A stretch of DNA of 9,879 nucleotides from Bacteroidales bacterium (GTDB lineage: Bacteria; Bacteroidota; Bacteroidia; Bacteroidales; F082): positions 1 to 9,879 of the forward strand of contig CAAGMM010000316.1 in assembly GCA_900771045.1 (NCBI GenBank). Direction: 5' to 3'. The position numbers were made by a program, and so were the translations under genes. Shown piece after piece: positions 1 through 5,820 of the stretch. Below the pieces are notes generated by a model. The model was not told the origin of the DNA. It searched no databases and saw nothing but the letters and a program-made list of their open reading frames with translations. Every line of letters begins with the position of its first letter. Positions within the stretch are counted from its first letter, which is position 1.

Positions 1-543
1 GGAAGGCTCGTACGATTGTCATTACCCGAAGACGCGGGTGAGAAAACATACGACGAATGTCTTTCAATCTTCAAAAGACATTATGCCGAACATTGCTGCG
101 ACAAGACACGTGCGTACGATGGTATCGATATGGTTTTCAACACGTTAAAGGCGGAAGGAAAGGCTATAGCGATTGTGTCGAACAAGTTTCACAGTGCCGC
201 CGTTGACGTTTGTGAGCATTATTTCAAGGGGAAATACGACATTGTCATCGGAGAAGGATATGACGACGGCGTTCACCCCGTCGTGCGACGCAAGCCCTCG
301 TCTGACGGAATCGATATGATACTCAGCAAGATCGGAGTCGCGAAAGACGAGGCCGTCCTCATCGGAGACGGCGAGACCGATTTCGCCACGGCGAACAACG
401 CCGGTATTGACTTCATCGGAGCCGGATGGGGTTACCGCGGAGCCGACTTCCTCAGGAAAGAAGGCATCAAAGACATTGCCGAAAAGGTGACGGATTTGAT
501 CTATAAATCCCATTCACATTTACACGCTACGACATCGCTATGA
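1..543 (+). CDS. HAD-superfamily hydrolase, phosphoglycolate phosphatase-like (5' end missing)
   Basis: The frame is open from base 1 (reading G-R-L-V-R-L-S-L-P), so the gene begins upstream of the window; a TTG at 16 is probably not the start. HAD core motifs can be read: motif II serine in AIVSNK, the motif III lysine in VVRRKPSSDG, and motif IV acidic residues in LIGDGETD. The motif I aspartates (DxDxT) would lie before the window. The cap region with DKTRAYDGI and the order of motifs fit subfamily IA phosphatases such as phosphoglycolate phosphatase, which hydrolyse small phosphate monoesters in the cytoplasm. Substrate cannot be fixed from this fragment. The TGA stop overlaps the ATG of the next gene (ATGA, 540-543), so the two may be translationally coupled even though their functions look unrelated. 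The last dozen residues (SHSHLHATTSL) look unconserved. Confidence 0.85.
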   Translation, partial: GRLVRLSLPEDAGEKTYDECLSIFKRHYAEHCCDKTRAYDGIDMVFNTLKAEGKAIAIVSNKFHSAAVDVCEHYFKGKYDIVIGEGYDDGVHPVVRRKPSSDGIDMILSKIGVAKDEAVLIGDGETDFATANNAGIDFIGAGWGYRGADFLRKEGIKDIAEKVTDLIYKSHSHLHATTSL

Positions 544-1613
544 ACAACGACATCAAGATATATGCCGAGCAAGTTTCGGCGCTTTACCGCACCGGCGTTA
601 CGACGGAACATTCGTTTCGCGGGCCGCTTCAGATGCTTTTGGAAAGCCTCCTGCCCAAATACAGGGCCGTCAACGAGCCGCAACGCACGGCCTGCGGAGC
701 ACCCGACTACGCACTCGTCGGAAAAAACGACAACCTCCCATACGCCTATATCGAGGCTAAAGACTTGTTCGACAACGACTTGCGCGGCATCAACGCAAAA
801 GGTCACAAAGAACAGTTCGACCGCTACAAACAGGCTCTCTCGCGAGTGGCCTTTACCGACTACCTGTCGTTTTATTTCTACGTTGACGGCGAACTGAAAG
901 ACTCCGTGCCGCTGCTTGAACAAAACGCCAAAGGCGGTTTCTCGGTTAATGACGACGACCGGTTCGTCAGCCTCCTCAACGAATGGGCCGACTGCAGCCT
1001 ACAGCCCGTCAACAGCGCGACACGCCTCGCACAGATCATGGCGCACAAGGCCAAACTGCTCGCCGACGTCATCTGCAAATCGCTGAAAGACGACGAAAGC
1101 ACTGAAATTCAAGGACAATACGACACTTTCCGCCACGTGCTCATCCACGACCTCACCGAAGAATCGTTCGCCGACCTCTACGCACAGACCATCGCATACG
1201 GTATGTTCGCGGCACGCCTCTACGACAAGACCCCGGAAGACTTCAGCCGGCAGGAAGCCGCCTCGCTCATCCCATCATCCAACCCCTTCCTCCGCAAGAT
1301 TTTCCAGTCTATTGCCGGCTACGACTTAGACAGCCGCATCGCCTGGATCGTTGACGACCTCGCGAAAGCCTTTGCCGTCACCGATATGGACAAGATCATG
1401 GGACGCTACCAGCAGAACTCGCTGCACCAGGACCCGCTGATCCACTTCTACGAAGACTTCCTCGCCGCCTACAACCCCGCCCTGCGCAAATCGTGCGGCG
1501 TATATTACACGCCAAACTCCGTGGTGAGCTTCATCGTCCGCGCTATCGACGACATCCTGACCTGCGACTTCGGTCTCGCCGACGGTCTCGCCGACGACGG
1601 CAAGATGACGTAA
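540..1613 (+). CDS. N-terminal half of restriction-methyltransferase: nuclease domain and start of methylase
   Basis: This 357-aa product starts at an ATG overlapping the upstream stop (ATGA). Residues about 15-110 carry a PD-(D/E)XK nuclease signature: E23 in a helix, D56 in GAPDY, and E72-A-K74 in YIEAKD, as in the cleavage domains of type IIG, IIL and ISP enzymes. A long helical region follows (about 110-315), including repeated DLTEESFADLYAQT-type helices that usually link nuclease and methylase. From residue 319, CGVYYTPNSVVSFIV matches the start of an N6-adenine methyltransferase, the cofactor-binding motif X region. The frame then ends at TAA (1611-1613) before motif I, and the next ORF resumes in the same frame with motif I. 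On its own this chain could cut DNA only if it still pairs with the second half; unguided activity is unlikely. Function is inferred from motifs. Confidence 0.75.
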   Translation: MNNDIKIYAEQVSALYRTGVTTEHSFRGPLQMLLESLLPKYRAVNEPQRTACGAPDYALVGKNDNLPYAYIEAKDLFDNDLRGINAKGHKEQFDRYKQALSRVAFTDYLSFYFYVDGELKDSVPLLEQNAKGGFSVNDDDRFVSLLNEWADCSLQPVNSATRLAQIMAHKAKLLADVICKSLKDDESTEIQGQYDTFRHVLIHDLTEESFADLYAQTIAYGMFAARLYDKTPEDFSRQEAASLIPSSNPFLRKIFQSIAGYDLDSRIAWIVDDLAKAFAVTDMDKIMGRYQQNSLHQDPLIHFYEDFLAAYNPALRKSCGVYYTPNSVVSFIVRAIDDILTCDFGLADGLADDGKMT

Positions 1614-1640
1614 AAAGTCCGCGAGCCACAAGGCAGCAAG

Positions 1641-3563
1641 ATGATTGACAAGACCTTCCACCGCGTGCAGATTCTCGACCCCGCCACCGGAACAGGCACT
1701 TTCTTAGCCGAAACGGTGCGCCAAATTTACAAAAAGTTTGAAGGCAACGAGGGAATGTGGCCCAGTTATGTGGAACAAAGCCTTCGCCCGCGCCTCCACG
1801 GATTCGAACTGCTGATGGCGCCTTACACCATCACGCACCTCAAACTCGACATGATGCTCCACGGCGACCAGAACAGCCGACACCGCCTCGGCGTATATCT
1901 CACCAACTCCTTGGAAGAATGCCACCCCGACACCGGAACGCTCTGGGCGCAATGGCTCAGCGAGGAAAGCACCGCCGCCAACGCCATCAAACGCGACACG
2001 CCCGTTATGGTGATGATGGGAAACCCGCCGTACTCCGTCTCGTCGAACAACAAAGGCGAATGGATTTCGCATTTAGTTGATGACTATAAAAAAGACCTGA
2101 ACGAGAAGAATATACAGCCGTTGAGCGACGACTACATAAAGTTCATCCGGCTCGGGCAATACTATATCGAGCGCAACGGCTCCGGCATTTTGGGCTATAT
2201 CAGCAATAACTCGTATTTAGACGGACTGATTCACAGGCAGATGCGCAAAACGCTGCTCGAAGTTTTCGACGATATTTACATCGTAAACCTGCACGGCAAC
2301 AGCAAACGCAAGGAAACCGCGCCCGACGGCGGCAAGGACGAAAGCGTCTTCGACATTATGGTCGGCACAAACATCGCGCTGTTTGTGAAACATAATGATA
2401 AAAAGAAGAAAGGCGAACTGGCGACGGTTCATTATCTCGATCTTTACGGCTTGCGCAAAAACAAATACGAGGCACTTGACGCGCTTACCATTAAAAACGC
2501 CGACTGGCAAACGCTTGAATGCAAGGTCCCGAACTATTTCTTCGTGCCAAAAGATTTCGGATTGCAGGAAGAATATGAGAAAGGAGTGAAGATTGATGAG
2601 CTGTTTGAAATTTTTAATGCAGGCATTGCTACAAAACGAGATAATATCAACATTTTTGAATCAGATGTACAACGAAAAATTGTACTTGAAGATTTTAGAC
2701 TTTTGGATAATGATTTATTGAGAAAAAAATATGATTTAAAAGATAATAGCAGCTGGAACTTGCAAACTGCGTTGATGGATATAAGAAAAAATGAAATTAT
2801 TTCTACTACCATTTTGTACAAACCATTTGATGTAAGGTATACAAATTACACTGGAGCAATAGGGATGATGGGAAGACCTCGTTTTGAAACGATGAAACAT
2901 ATGACGAAATTAAATGTTGCTCTACTTGCAAGAAGATGCACTCCTTCTGTCATTTTCTCTCATATTTTTGTTACAGAAACAATTGCATCTGAAGGTCCAT
3001 TGGGAATTGATTCTTGTGGCAGAGAAAGTGTTTTTCCTCTCTACCTTTACGACACCGACGGCACTCGTCGTTACAACATGAAGACGGAGTTGGTTGGCGG
3101 CCGCAATCCGGAGGAGTTTTTCGCCTATGCTTACGCAGTGCTGCATTCGCCGACGTACCGCGAGAAATACAGGGAGTTCCTCAAGATAGACTTCCCACGC
3201 ATTCCATTGCCGGAAGACGAGACTGAGTATCAACGTCTTGTGGTGCTTGGCCAGCAGCTGATAGATTTGCATTTGATGCGTGCCCAACTGCCGATGGCGG
3301 CATTGCCGAAGTTCCCTATTGCGGGAAGCAATGTCGTAGAGGCCGTTAAATACGATAACGGCAAGGTGTTCATCAACGCCGCACAATATTTCGACGGCGT
3401 GAGTCAGACGGCGTGGAAGTTCTTCATCGGCGGCTACCAGCCGGCTCAGAAGTGGCTCAAAGACCGCAAAGGCCGCACGCTAAATTTAGACGACATCCGT
3501 CATTATCAGCAGGTTGTCGCCATTTTAGACAAGACCGACGCGTTGATGCAGGAGATAGGGTAA
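1641..3563 (+). CDS. C-terminal half of restriction-methyltransferase: N6-adenine methylase core and specificity domain
   Basis: This 640-aa frame continues that of the preceding gene after the internal stop. Its first ATG is at 1641, with only a weak purine stretch before it. Motif I for S-adenosylmethionine binding is ILDPATGTGTFL (about residues 11-22), and catalytic motif IV is NPPY (128-131), diagnostic of N6-adenine methylation. From about residue 315 a target-recognition region begins with FEIFNAGIATKRDN and includes YKPFDVRYTNYTG and MMGRPRFETMKHM. It is followed by the FPLYLYDTDGTRR and FAYAYAVLHSPTYREKYREF segments typical of ISP-type C-terminal specificity domains. A protein starting here would lack the GVYYTP motif X region, so lone activity is doubtful. 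The middle of the specificity region is unusually AT-rich. The gene ends 21 bp from the convergent small gene at 3585-3728. Confidence 0.8.
   Translation: MIDKTFHRVQILDPATGTGTFLAETVRQIYKKFEGNEGMWPSYVEQSLRPRLHGFELLMAPYTITHLKLDMMLHGDQNSRHRLGVYLTNSLEECHPDTGTLWAQWLSEESTAANAIKRDTPVMVMMGNPPYSVSSNNKGEWISHLVDDYKKDLNEKNIQPLSDDYIKFIRLGQYYIERNGSGILGYISNNSYLDGLIHRQMRKTLLEVFDDIYIVNLHGNSKRKETAPDGGKDESVFDIMVGTNIALFVKHNDKKKKGELATVHYLDLYGLRKNKYEALDALTIKNADWQTLECKVPNYFFVPKDFGLQEEYEKGVKIDELFEIFNAGIATKRDNINIFESDVQRKIVLEDFRLLDNDLLRKKYDLKDNSSWNLQTALMDIRKNEIISTTILYKPFDVRYTNYTGAIGMMGRPRFETMKHMTKLNVALLARRCTPSVIFSHIFVTETIASEGPLGIDSCGRESVFPLYLYDTDGTRRYNMKTELVGGRNPEEFFAYAYAVLHSPTYREKYREFLKIDFPRIPLPEDETEYQRLVVLGQQLIDLHLMRAQLPMAALPKFPIAGSNVVEAVKYDNGKVFINAAQYFDGVSQTAWKFFIGGYQPAQKWLKDRKGRTLNLDDIRHYQQVVAILDKTDALMQEIG
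2581..3040 (+). other. AT-rich target-recognition segment inside the methylase gene (probable exchanged specificity cassette)
   Basis: A hand count gives about 32% GC over 2581-3000, with individual 60-bp lines at 23-40%. Two sampled lines upstream (1801-1860 and 1921-1980) are 53% and 70%, and two downstream (3061-3180) are both 57%. The edges are fairly sharp and coincide with the start of the recognition domain (FEIFNAGIA) and the conserved FPLYLYDTDGTRR block. The reading frame stays open throughout. Domain-sized composition shifts of this kind fit horizontal replacement of the DNA-recognition part while the catalytic frame is kept. Confidence 0.6.
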
Positions 3564-3582
3564 AAACAGTGAGATTATTCCA

Positions 3583-3611
3583 CTCTACCGAACCGAGTCC
3601 CGCAAGGACTT
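3583..3611. repeat. 29-bp direct repeat, copy 1
   Basis: This matches 4740-4768 at 28 of 29 positions in the same orientation; 3589-3611 and 4746-4768 are identical over 23 bp. The core contains a small inverted repeat, AGTCC-CGCAA-GGACT, with 5-bp arms. The copy lies 20 bp after the stop of the restriction-methylase gene. On the minus strand it encodes the last eight or nine residues and stop of the 47-aa gene (KSLRDSVR). There is no T-run directly after the hairpin on either strand, so it is not a standard intrinsic terminator. Confidence 0.9.
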
Positions 3612-3728
3612 CTCGTAGGCTTCGTGCATTTCTCTGTGGTGACGGATTTCCCATTCGTAATCAATTACTTGGTTGGCGGTATTGGCTATATATGCCAAAG
3701 TTTTTTTTTGATTTTCTTGTGCTGACAT
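3585..3728 (-). CDS. Small 47-aa charged protein of unknown function
   Basis: This minus-strand ORF runs from ATG at 3728-3726 to TAG at 3587-3585. The product begins MSAQENQKKTLAYIANTANQ, continues VIDYEWEIRHHREMHEAY and ends EKSLRDSVR. It is soluble-looking, with no signal peptide or membrane segment, probably mostly helical, and has a His/Glu/Arg-rich second half. I do not recognise the family. Support for a real gene is a perfect TAACTTTGC -7 element at 3758-3750 and a TTG element 20 nt further upstream, placed 21 nt before the ATG. The composition is also protein-like, and the C-terminal codons match a second site at 4742-4768, where the only difference within the frame is a synonymous third base (CGG versus CGA). 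It is convergent with the restriction-methylase gene and divergent from the toxin-antitoxin-like operon. Codons 7-10 contain an A9 run that could slip. The role is unknown. Confidence 0.6.
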   Translation of the reverse strand: MSAQENQKKTLAYIANTANQVIDYEWEIRHHREMHEAYEKSLRDSVR

Positions 3729-3749
3729 AAAACAGAACTCTAATCAACC

Positions 3750-3781
3750 GCAAAGTTATTAAAAAAAAATCATATTTGCAA
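3750..3781 (-). promoter_or_regulatory. Bacteroidota-type promoter of the 47-aa gene
   Basis: On the minus strand the sequence has TTG at 3781-3779, a 20-nt spacer that includes nine T residues, and TAACTTTGC at 3758-3750. This fits the TTTG-N(17-23)-TAnnTTTG pattern. The leader to the ATG at 3728 is about 20 nt. The TTGCAA at 3776-3781 is palindromic and can also serve the opposite promoter. Confidence 0.65.
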
Positions 3782-3811
3782 TTTTTTTTGAATAAAAATG
3801 TATAACTTTGC
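3775..3811 (+). promoter_or_regulatory. Bacteroidota-type promoter of the toxin-antitoxin-like operon
   Basis: TAACTTTGC at 3803-3811 is a perfect -7 match. TTTG at 3775-3778 is a possible upstream element with a 24-nt spacer, at the long end of the usual range. The region between is rich in A and T runs (A9 at 3761-3769, T8 at 3782-3789), which may bend the DNA. It drives the gene starting at 3859. Confidence 0.6.
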
Positions 3812-3831
3812 ATCCTGGTGGTTTGTGTGTT

Positions 3832-3849
3832 TGCGTTGAAGTAAACGCA
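3832..3849 (+). promoter_or_regulatory. Dyad in the leader of the toxin-antitoxin-like operon (possible operator or leader hairpin)
   Basis: TGCGTT-GAAGTA-AACGCA has 6-bp arms and a 6-base centre. It lies between the -7 element and the first ATG (3859). Antitoxins commonly bind such dyads to repress their own operon, but there is no direct proof here and a 6-bp dyad can arise by chance. Confidence 0.25.
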
Positions 3850-3858
3850 CCGGATTAA

Positions 3859-4326
3859 ATGATGAACAAAACTCACATTGTTATGTGTCAGACAACGTTG
3901 ATTTCAAGAAATATGATCCGTATGAGCAAACGGACATATAACCACAGGTTGGAAATTGCGACCCCGGATCAGTATCGTGTGAGCCGGCTTTCAAGGCTGA
4001 ACAGAGACTTGGACGCTCTGTATGAATTGCTTTACAGCCAGTGGCGGACTGTGACGGAGAGCGACTACGAGGCGTTTGGCGGGCATTTCGCAGTGCTCCT
4101 TGAAACAATCAAGGGGCTGTATGACGCATGTAGGAAGGCGCCTCGTGAACTGGGACTGAAAGAGGAAACGAAAAAACTGGGAATGAATTACTCAGCCTTA
4201 TATGAAATAAATTCGGACATAGTGACGTGGAACATCAAGGCTCCGAAGAACGAGAAGTTAAAGGATGCCTTCAGACATTTAGCCGAAGTTGATAAAAAAA
4301 AATCCGGCAACGGACAGACATTATGA
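3859..4326 (+). CDS. Unrecognised 155-aa protein, likely antitoxin partner of the downstream RelE-like gene
   Basis: I do not recognise this family. The product is helix-rich and charged. A central stretch (LSRLNRDLDALYELLYSQW, then AVLLETIKGLYDAC) suggests a helical bundle, and the C-terminal part contains MNYSALYEINSDIVTWNIKA followed by KLKDAFRHLAEVDKKK. No clear helix-turn-helix, ribbon-helix-helix or membrane segment was seen. The first ATG is 3859, but in-frame ATGs at 3862, 3883, 3913 and 3922 are possible; the product from 3922 begins MSKRTYNHRLEIATPDQ and leaves out a less protein-like 21-residue leader. Its stop overlaps the next start by ATGA (4323-4326), the tight coupling usual for antitoxin-toxin pairs. 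At 155 or 134 residues it is larger than classical RelB/HigA antitoxins. The antitoxin role is inferred only from position. Confidence 0.7.
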   Translation: MMNKTHIVMCQTTLISRNMIRMSKRTYNHRLEIATPDQYRVSRLSRLNRDLDALYELLYSQWRTVTESDYEAFGGHFAVLLETIKGLYDACRKAPRELGLKEETKKLGMNYSALYEINSDIVTWNIKAPKNEKLKDAFRHLAEVDKKKSGNGQTL

Positions 4327-4724
4327 TTGAGTTCAAAACCATTACATACTTCAGAAGCCGATTAGAGGGGCTGCTGAAAGTAAAGAAGGGCGTTTATTCT
4401 ACCGTGGAAGAGGAAATCAGACGAGAGTTTTGCGGCAAGAGTATCGAACAAATACGTATGAACAACGATATGGTGCTGATAGACGAGCCTCGTGTGGTGA
4501 TAAAGTTGCGGCTGCCCGACAAGAAACATCGGTTGGCGAAAAAGGACGGATACAGACTGCTGTACTTAGTGTATAAAGACAGGGACGAAGTTGGCTTTTT
4601 AGACATTTATCCGAAGAACGGCCCTTTGCATCAGTTAGACGAAGACGACGAGGTGATTGTAGCTTTGGTAGAACAATACGCTCAAGAAAAGGACGCTGAC
4701 GAATTGAAAGTTTTCGTTATCTGA
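4323..4724 (+). CDS. RelE/HigB-like toxin candidate
   Basis: This 133-aa product has the usual length and layout of RelE/ParE-superfamily toxins. N-terminal helices with a basic segment (FRSRLEGLLKVKKGVYSTVE) come first. A strand block, VVIKLRLPDKKHRLAKKDGY, leads into RLLYLVYKDRDEVGFLDIY and PKNG, resembling the GYRxxY...xLxxIYxKxx core of HigB/RelE proteins. Candidate catalytic or RNA-binding residues are R63, K67/K68, R70, K73/K74, R78, Y96 and K98. Known members cut mRNA on the ribosome or, in the ParE branch, inhibit gyrase; which applies here cannot be told. The start ATG overlaps the upstream stop by ATGA, so expression depends on the upstream gene. The family call rests on pattern recognition alone and could be wrong. 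Confidence 0.6.
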   Translation: MIEFKTITYFRSRLEGLLKVKKGVYSTVEEEIRREFCGKSIEQIRMNNDMVLIDEPRVVIKLRLPDKKHRLAKKDGYRLLYLVYKDRDEVGFLDIYPKNGPLHQLDEDDEVIVALVEQYAQEKDADELKVFVI

Positions 4725-4739
4725 AAAAATCAGACGTTG

Positions 4740-4768
4740 CTCTATCGAACCGAGTCCCGCAAGGACTT
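4740..4768. repeat. 29-bp direct repeat, copy 2
   Basis: This is the second copy of the repeat at 3583-3611, with a single mismatch (T4745 for C3588). It starts 15 bp after the stop of the toxin-like gene, so both copies sit just downstream of a plus-strand stop codon. The same 5-bp-arm hairpin AGTCC-CGCAA-GGACT is present. The two copies delimit a unit of about 1157 bp holding the divergent promoter and the two-gene operon. Confidence 0.9.
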
Positions 4769-4837
4769 AACAGAAAAACCTGCAACCATTTTAACGGCAT
4801 TTTCAGAGCACACTATGGCCCACCTGAAATTTTCTTC
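4742..4837 (-). pseudogene. Possible 3' remnant of a second small gene ending in the same SLRDSVR tail
   Basis: A minus-strand frame is open for 31 codons, from after a TAA (4840-4838) to TAG at 4744-4742. It ends FSVKSLRDSVR-stop, the same tail as the 47-aa gene. The part before the tail (NFRWAIVCSENAVKMVAG) does not resemble the 47-aa protein. The first in-frame ATG (4789-4787) would give only 15 residues, and no good minus-strand promoter is visible. It may be a remnant left by recombination or just the translation of an interspersed DNA repeat. Confidence 0.3.
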
Positions 4838-4880
4838 TTAAAAAATCTTAACAACTCCTCCACACTTGTGCAAAAAGTAT

Positions 4881-4889
4881 TACCTTTGC
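4881..4889 (+). promoter_or_regulatory. -7 element (TACCTTTGC) of the Bro-N gene
   Basis: TACCTTTGC matches TAnnTTTGC and lies 26 bp before the ATG at 4915. A TTG at 4866-4868 is only 12 nt upstream, too close for a standard -33, and no better one is seen. A T8 run (4901-4908) lies in the leader. Confidence 0.55.
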
Positions 4890-4914
4890 CGCAAGTTTTC
4901 TTTTTTTTAGACAA

Positions 4915-5808
4915 ATGGATAATGACAAATCACATAAAATACAGTTTTTTGACGGTCAGAAGGTACGTACCGTATGGTCGAATGAGGAGGAGCAGTGGTA
5001 CTTCTCTATTGTAGATGTGTGTTGGGTGCTGACAGAAAGCAAGGACTATCAAACCGCCCGCAAGTACTGGAATAAGTTGAAACAGAGAATGATAGCTGAA
5101 GGAAATGAGTTGGTGACAAATTGTCACCGACTGAAATTGCAGTCTTATTCTGATGGCAAGATGTACCTAATGGACGTGGCTACTCAACAACAATTGTTTC
5201 GCATTATTCAGTCGATTCCAAGCAAAAAAGCAGAGCCTTTCAAACAATGGATGGCTCAAGTGGCGAGTAATCGTCTCGACCAAATGCAGGATCCTGAATT
5301 GAACTTTGATCAAGCTTTTGCGGATTATAGAAGACTTGGGTATTCGGAACGGTGGATAAACCAAAGGTTGCAAACGATTCAGGCCCGTAAAGAGTTGACG
5401 GACGAATGGCAACGGTCAGGCGTGAAAGAAGGTCAGCAGTATGCAACCCTTACGGACATCATCACCAAAGAGTGGTCGGGTATGACGACCAAGGGTTACA
5501 AACATTTCAAGGGTTTAAAGAAAGAATCGCTGCGCGACAATATGACCACGATGGAACTGGCTCTGAACATGGTGGCTGAAGCTGCAACAGTAGAAATCTC
5601 GCAAACGGAAAACCCACAAGGATTCAACGAGAGTGCGAAGGTTGCGCACAAAGGTGGTAAGATCGCAGCCGATACACGCAAACTAATTGAAGAACAGACC
5701 GGTAAATCTATCGTATCAAAAATGAAAGCATCAGATATGCTGCCACTACAAGAAAAGTGTATAGAGTTGCCCGAAGTTAGTTCAAATAAGAAAAGTATTG
5801 AGAATTAA
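4915..5808 (+). CDS. Bro-N domain protein (BRO family, phage antirepressor/DinD-like)
   Basis: The 297-aa product opens with a Bro-N-like domain: IQFFDGQKVRTVWSNEEEQW, then WYFSIVDVCWVLTESKDYQTARKYW and KMYLMDVATQQQLFRIIQSI (residues about 8-110). This fold is found in phage antirepressors, viral BRO proteins and E. coli DinD and binds DNA in studied cases. A middle segment, LNFDQAFADYRRLGYSERWI, leads to a C-terminal domain with GYKHFKGLKKESLRDNMTTM and FNESAKVAHKGGKIAADTRK, similar in style to the DinD-type C-terminus. It has its own -7 element and precedes the pseudouridine synthase gene by 12 bp, so the two may share a transcript. Such genes are common in prophage remnants and mobile islets of Bacteroidota. 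Its role in the cell is not known. Confidence 0.75.
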   Translation: MDNDKSHKIQFFDGQKVRTVWSNEEEQWYFSIVDVCWVLTESKDYQTARKYWNKLKQRMIAEGNELVTNCHRLKLQSYSDGKMYLMDVATQQQLFRIIQSIPSKKAEPFKQWMAQVASNRLDQMQDPELNFDQAFADYRRLGYSERWINQRLQTIQARKELTDEWQRSGVKEGQQYATLTDIITKEWSGMTTKGYKHFKGLKKESLRDNMTTMELALNMVAEAATVEISQTENPQGFNESAKVAHKGGKIAADTRKLIEEQTGKSIVSKMKASDMLPLQEKCIELPEVSSNKKSIEN

Positions 5809-5820
5809 TCAATTACATAT

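Larger units (their letters stand above)
540..3563 (+). pseudogene. Single-chain type IIG/ISP-like restriction-methyltransferase interrupted by one in-frame stop
   Basis: Positions 540 to 3563 form one continuous reading frame of 1008 codons broken only by TAA at 1611-1613. The conceptual product is 1006 residues. It has an N-terminal PD-(D/E)XK nuclease, a helical spacer, a gamma-type N6-adenine methyltransferase and a C-terminal specificity domain resembling that of type ISP enzymes. It lacks the superfamily 2 helicase block found in true ISP enzymes such as LlaGI, so its architecture is nearer to type IIG/IIL enzymes. The eight codons after the stop (KVREPQGS) keep the composition of a linker, which points to a point mutation rather than a frameshift. 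The two halves are also described separately because they could be expressed as separate chains. Confidence 0.7.

Noticed and set aside
501..923. A 140-codon minus-strand frame and several similar ones opposite the restriction-methylase gene
   Set aside because: All are shadows of the coding frame in GC-rich DNA; the nuclease and methylase motifs lie on the plus strand.
3589..3611. The repeat hairpin AGTCC-CGCAA-GGACT as an intrinsic terminator
   Set aside because: The stem is only 5 bp and no T-run follows it directly on either strand. Weak T-rich stretches occur some distance beyond it on the minus strand only.
3661..3876. A 71-codon minus-strand frame overlapping the small gene
   Set aside because: It crosses both promoters and the start of the divergent operon and runs through poly-A/T tracts. 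The 47-aa frame has better promoter spacing and composition.
3583..4768. CRISPR array
   Set aside because: There are only two repeat copies, separated by more than 1 kb of coding sequence, with no spacer-sized spacing or cas genes.
4765..4771. ACTTAAC beside repeat copy 2 as an integron attC core site
   Set aside because: It matches RYYYAAC, but copy 1 lacks it, there is no matching GTTRRRY partner, and no integrase was seen.
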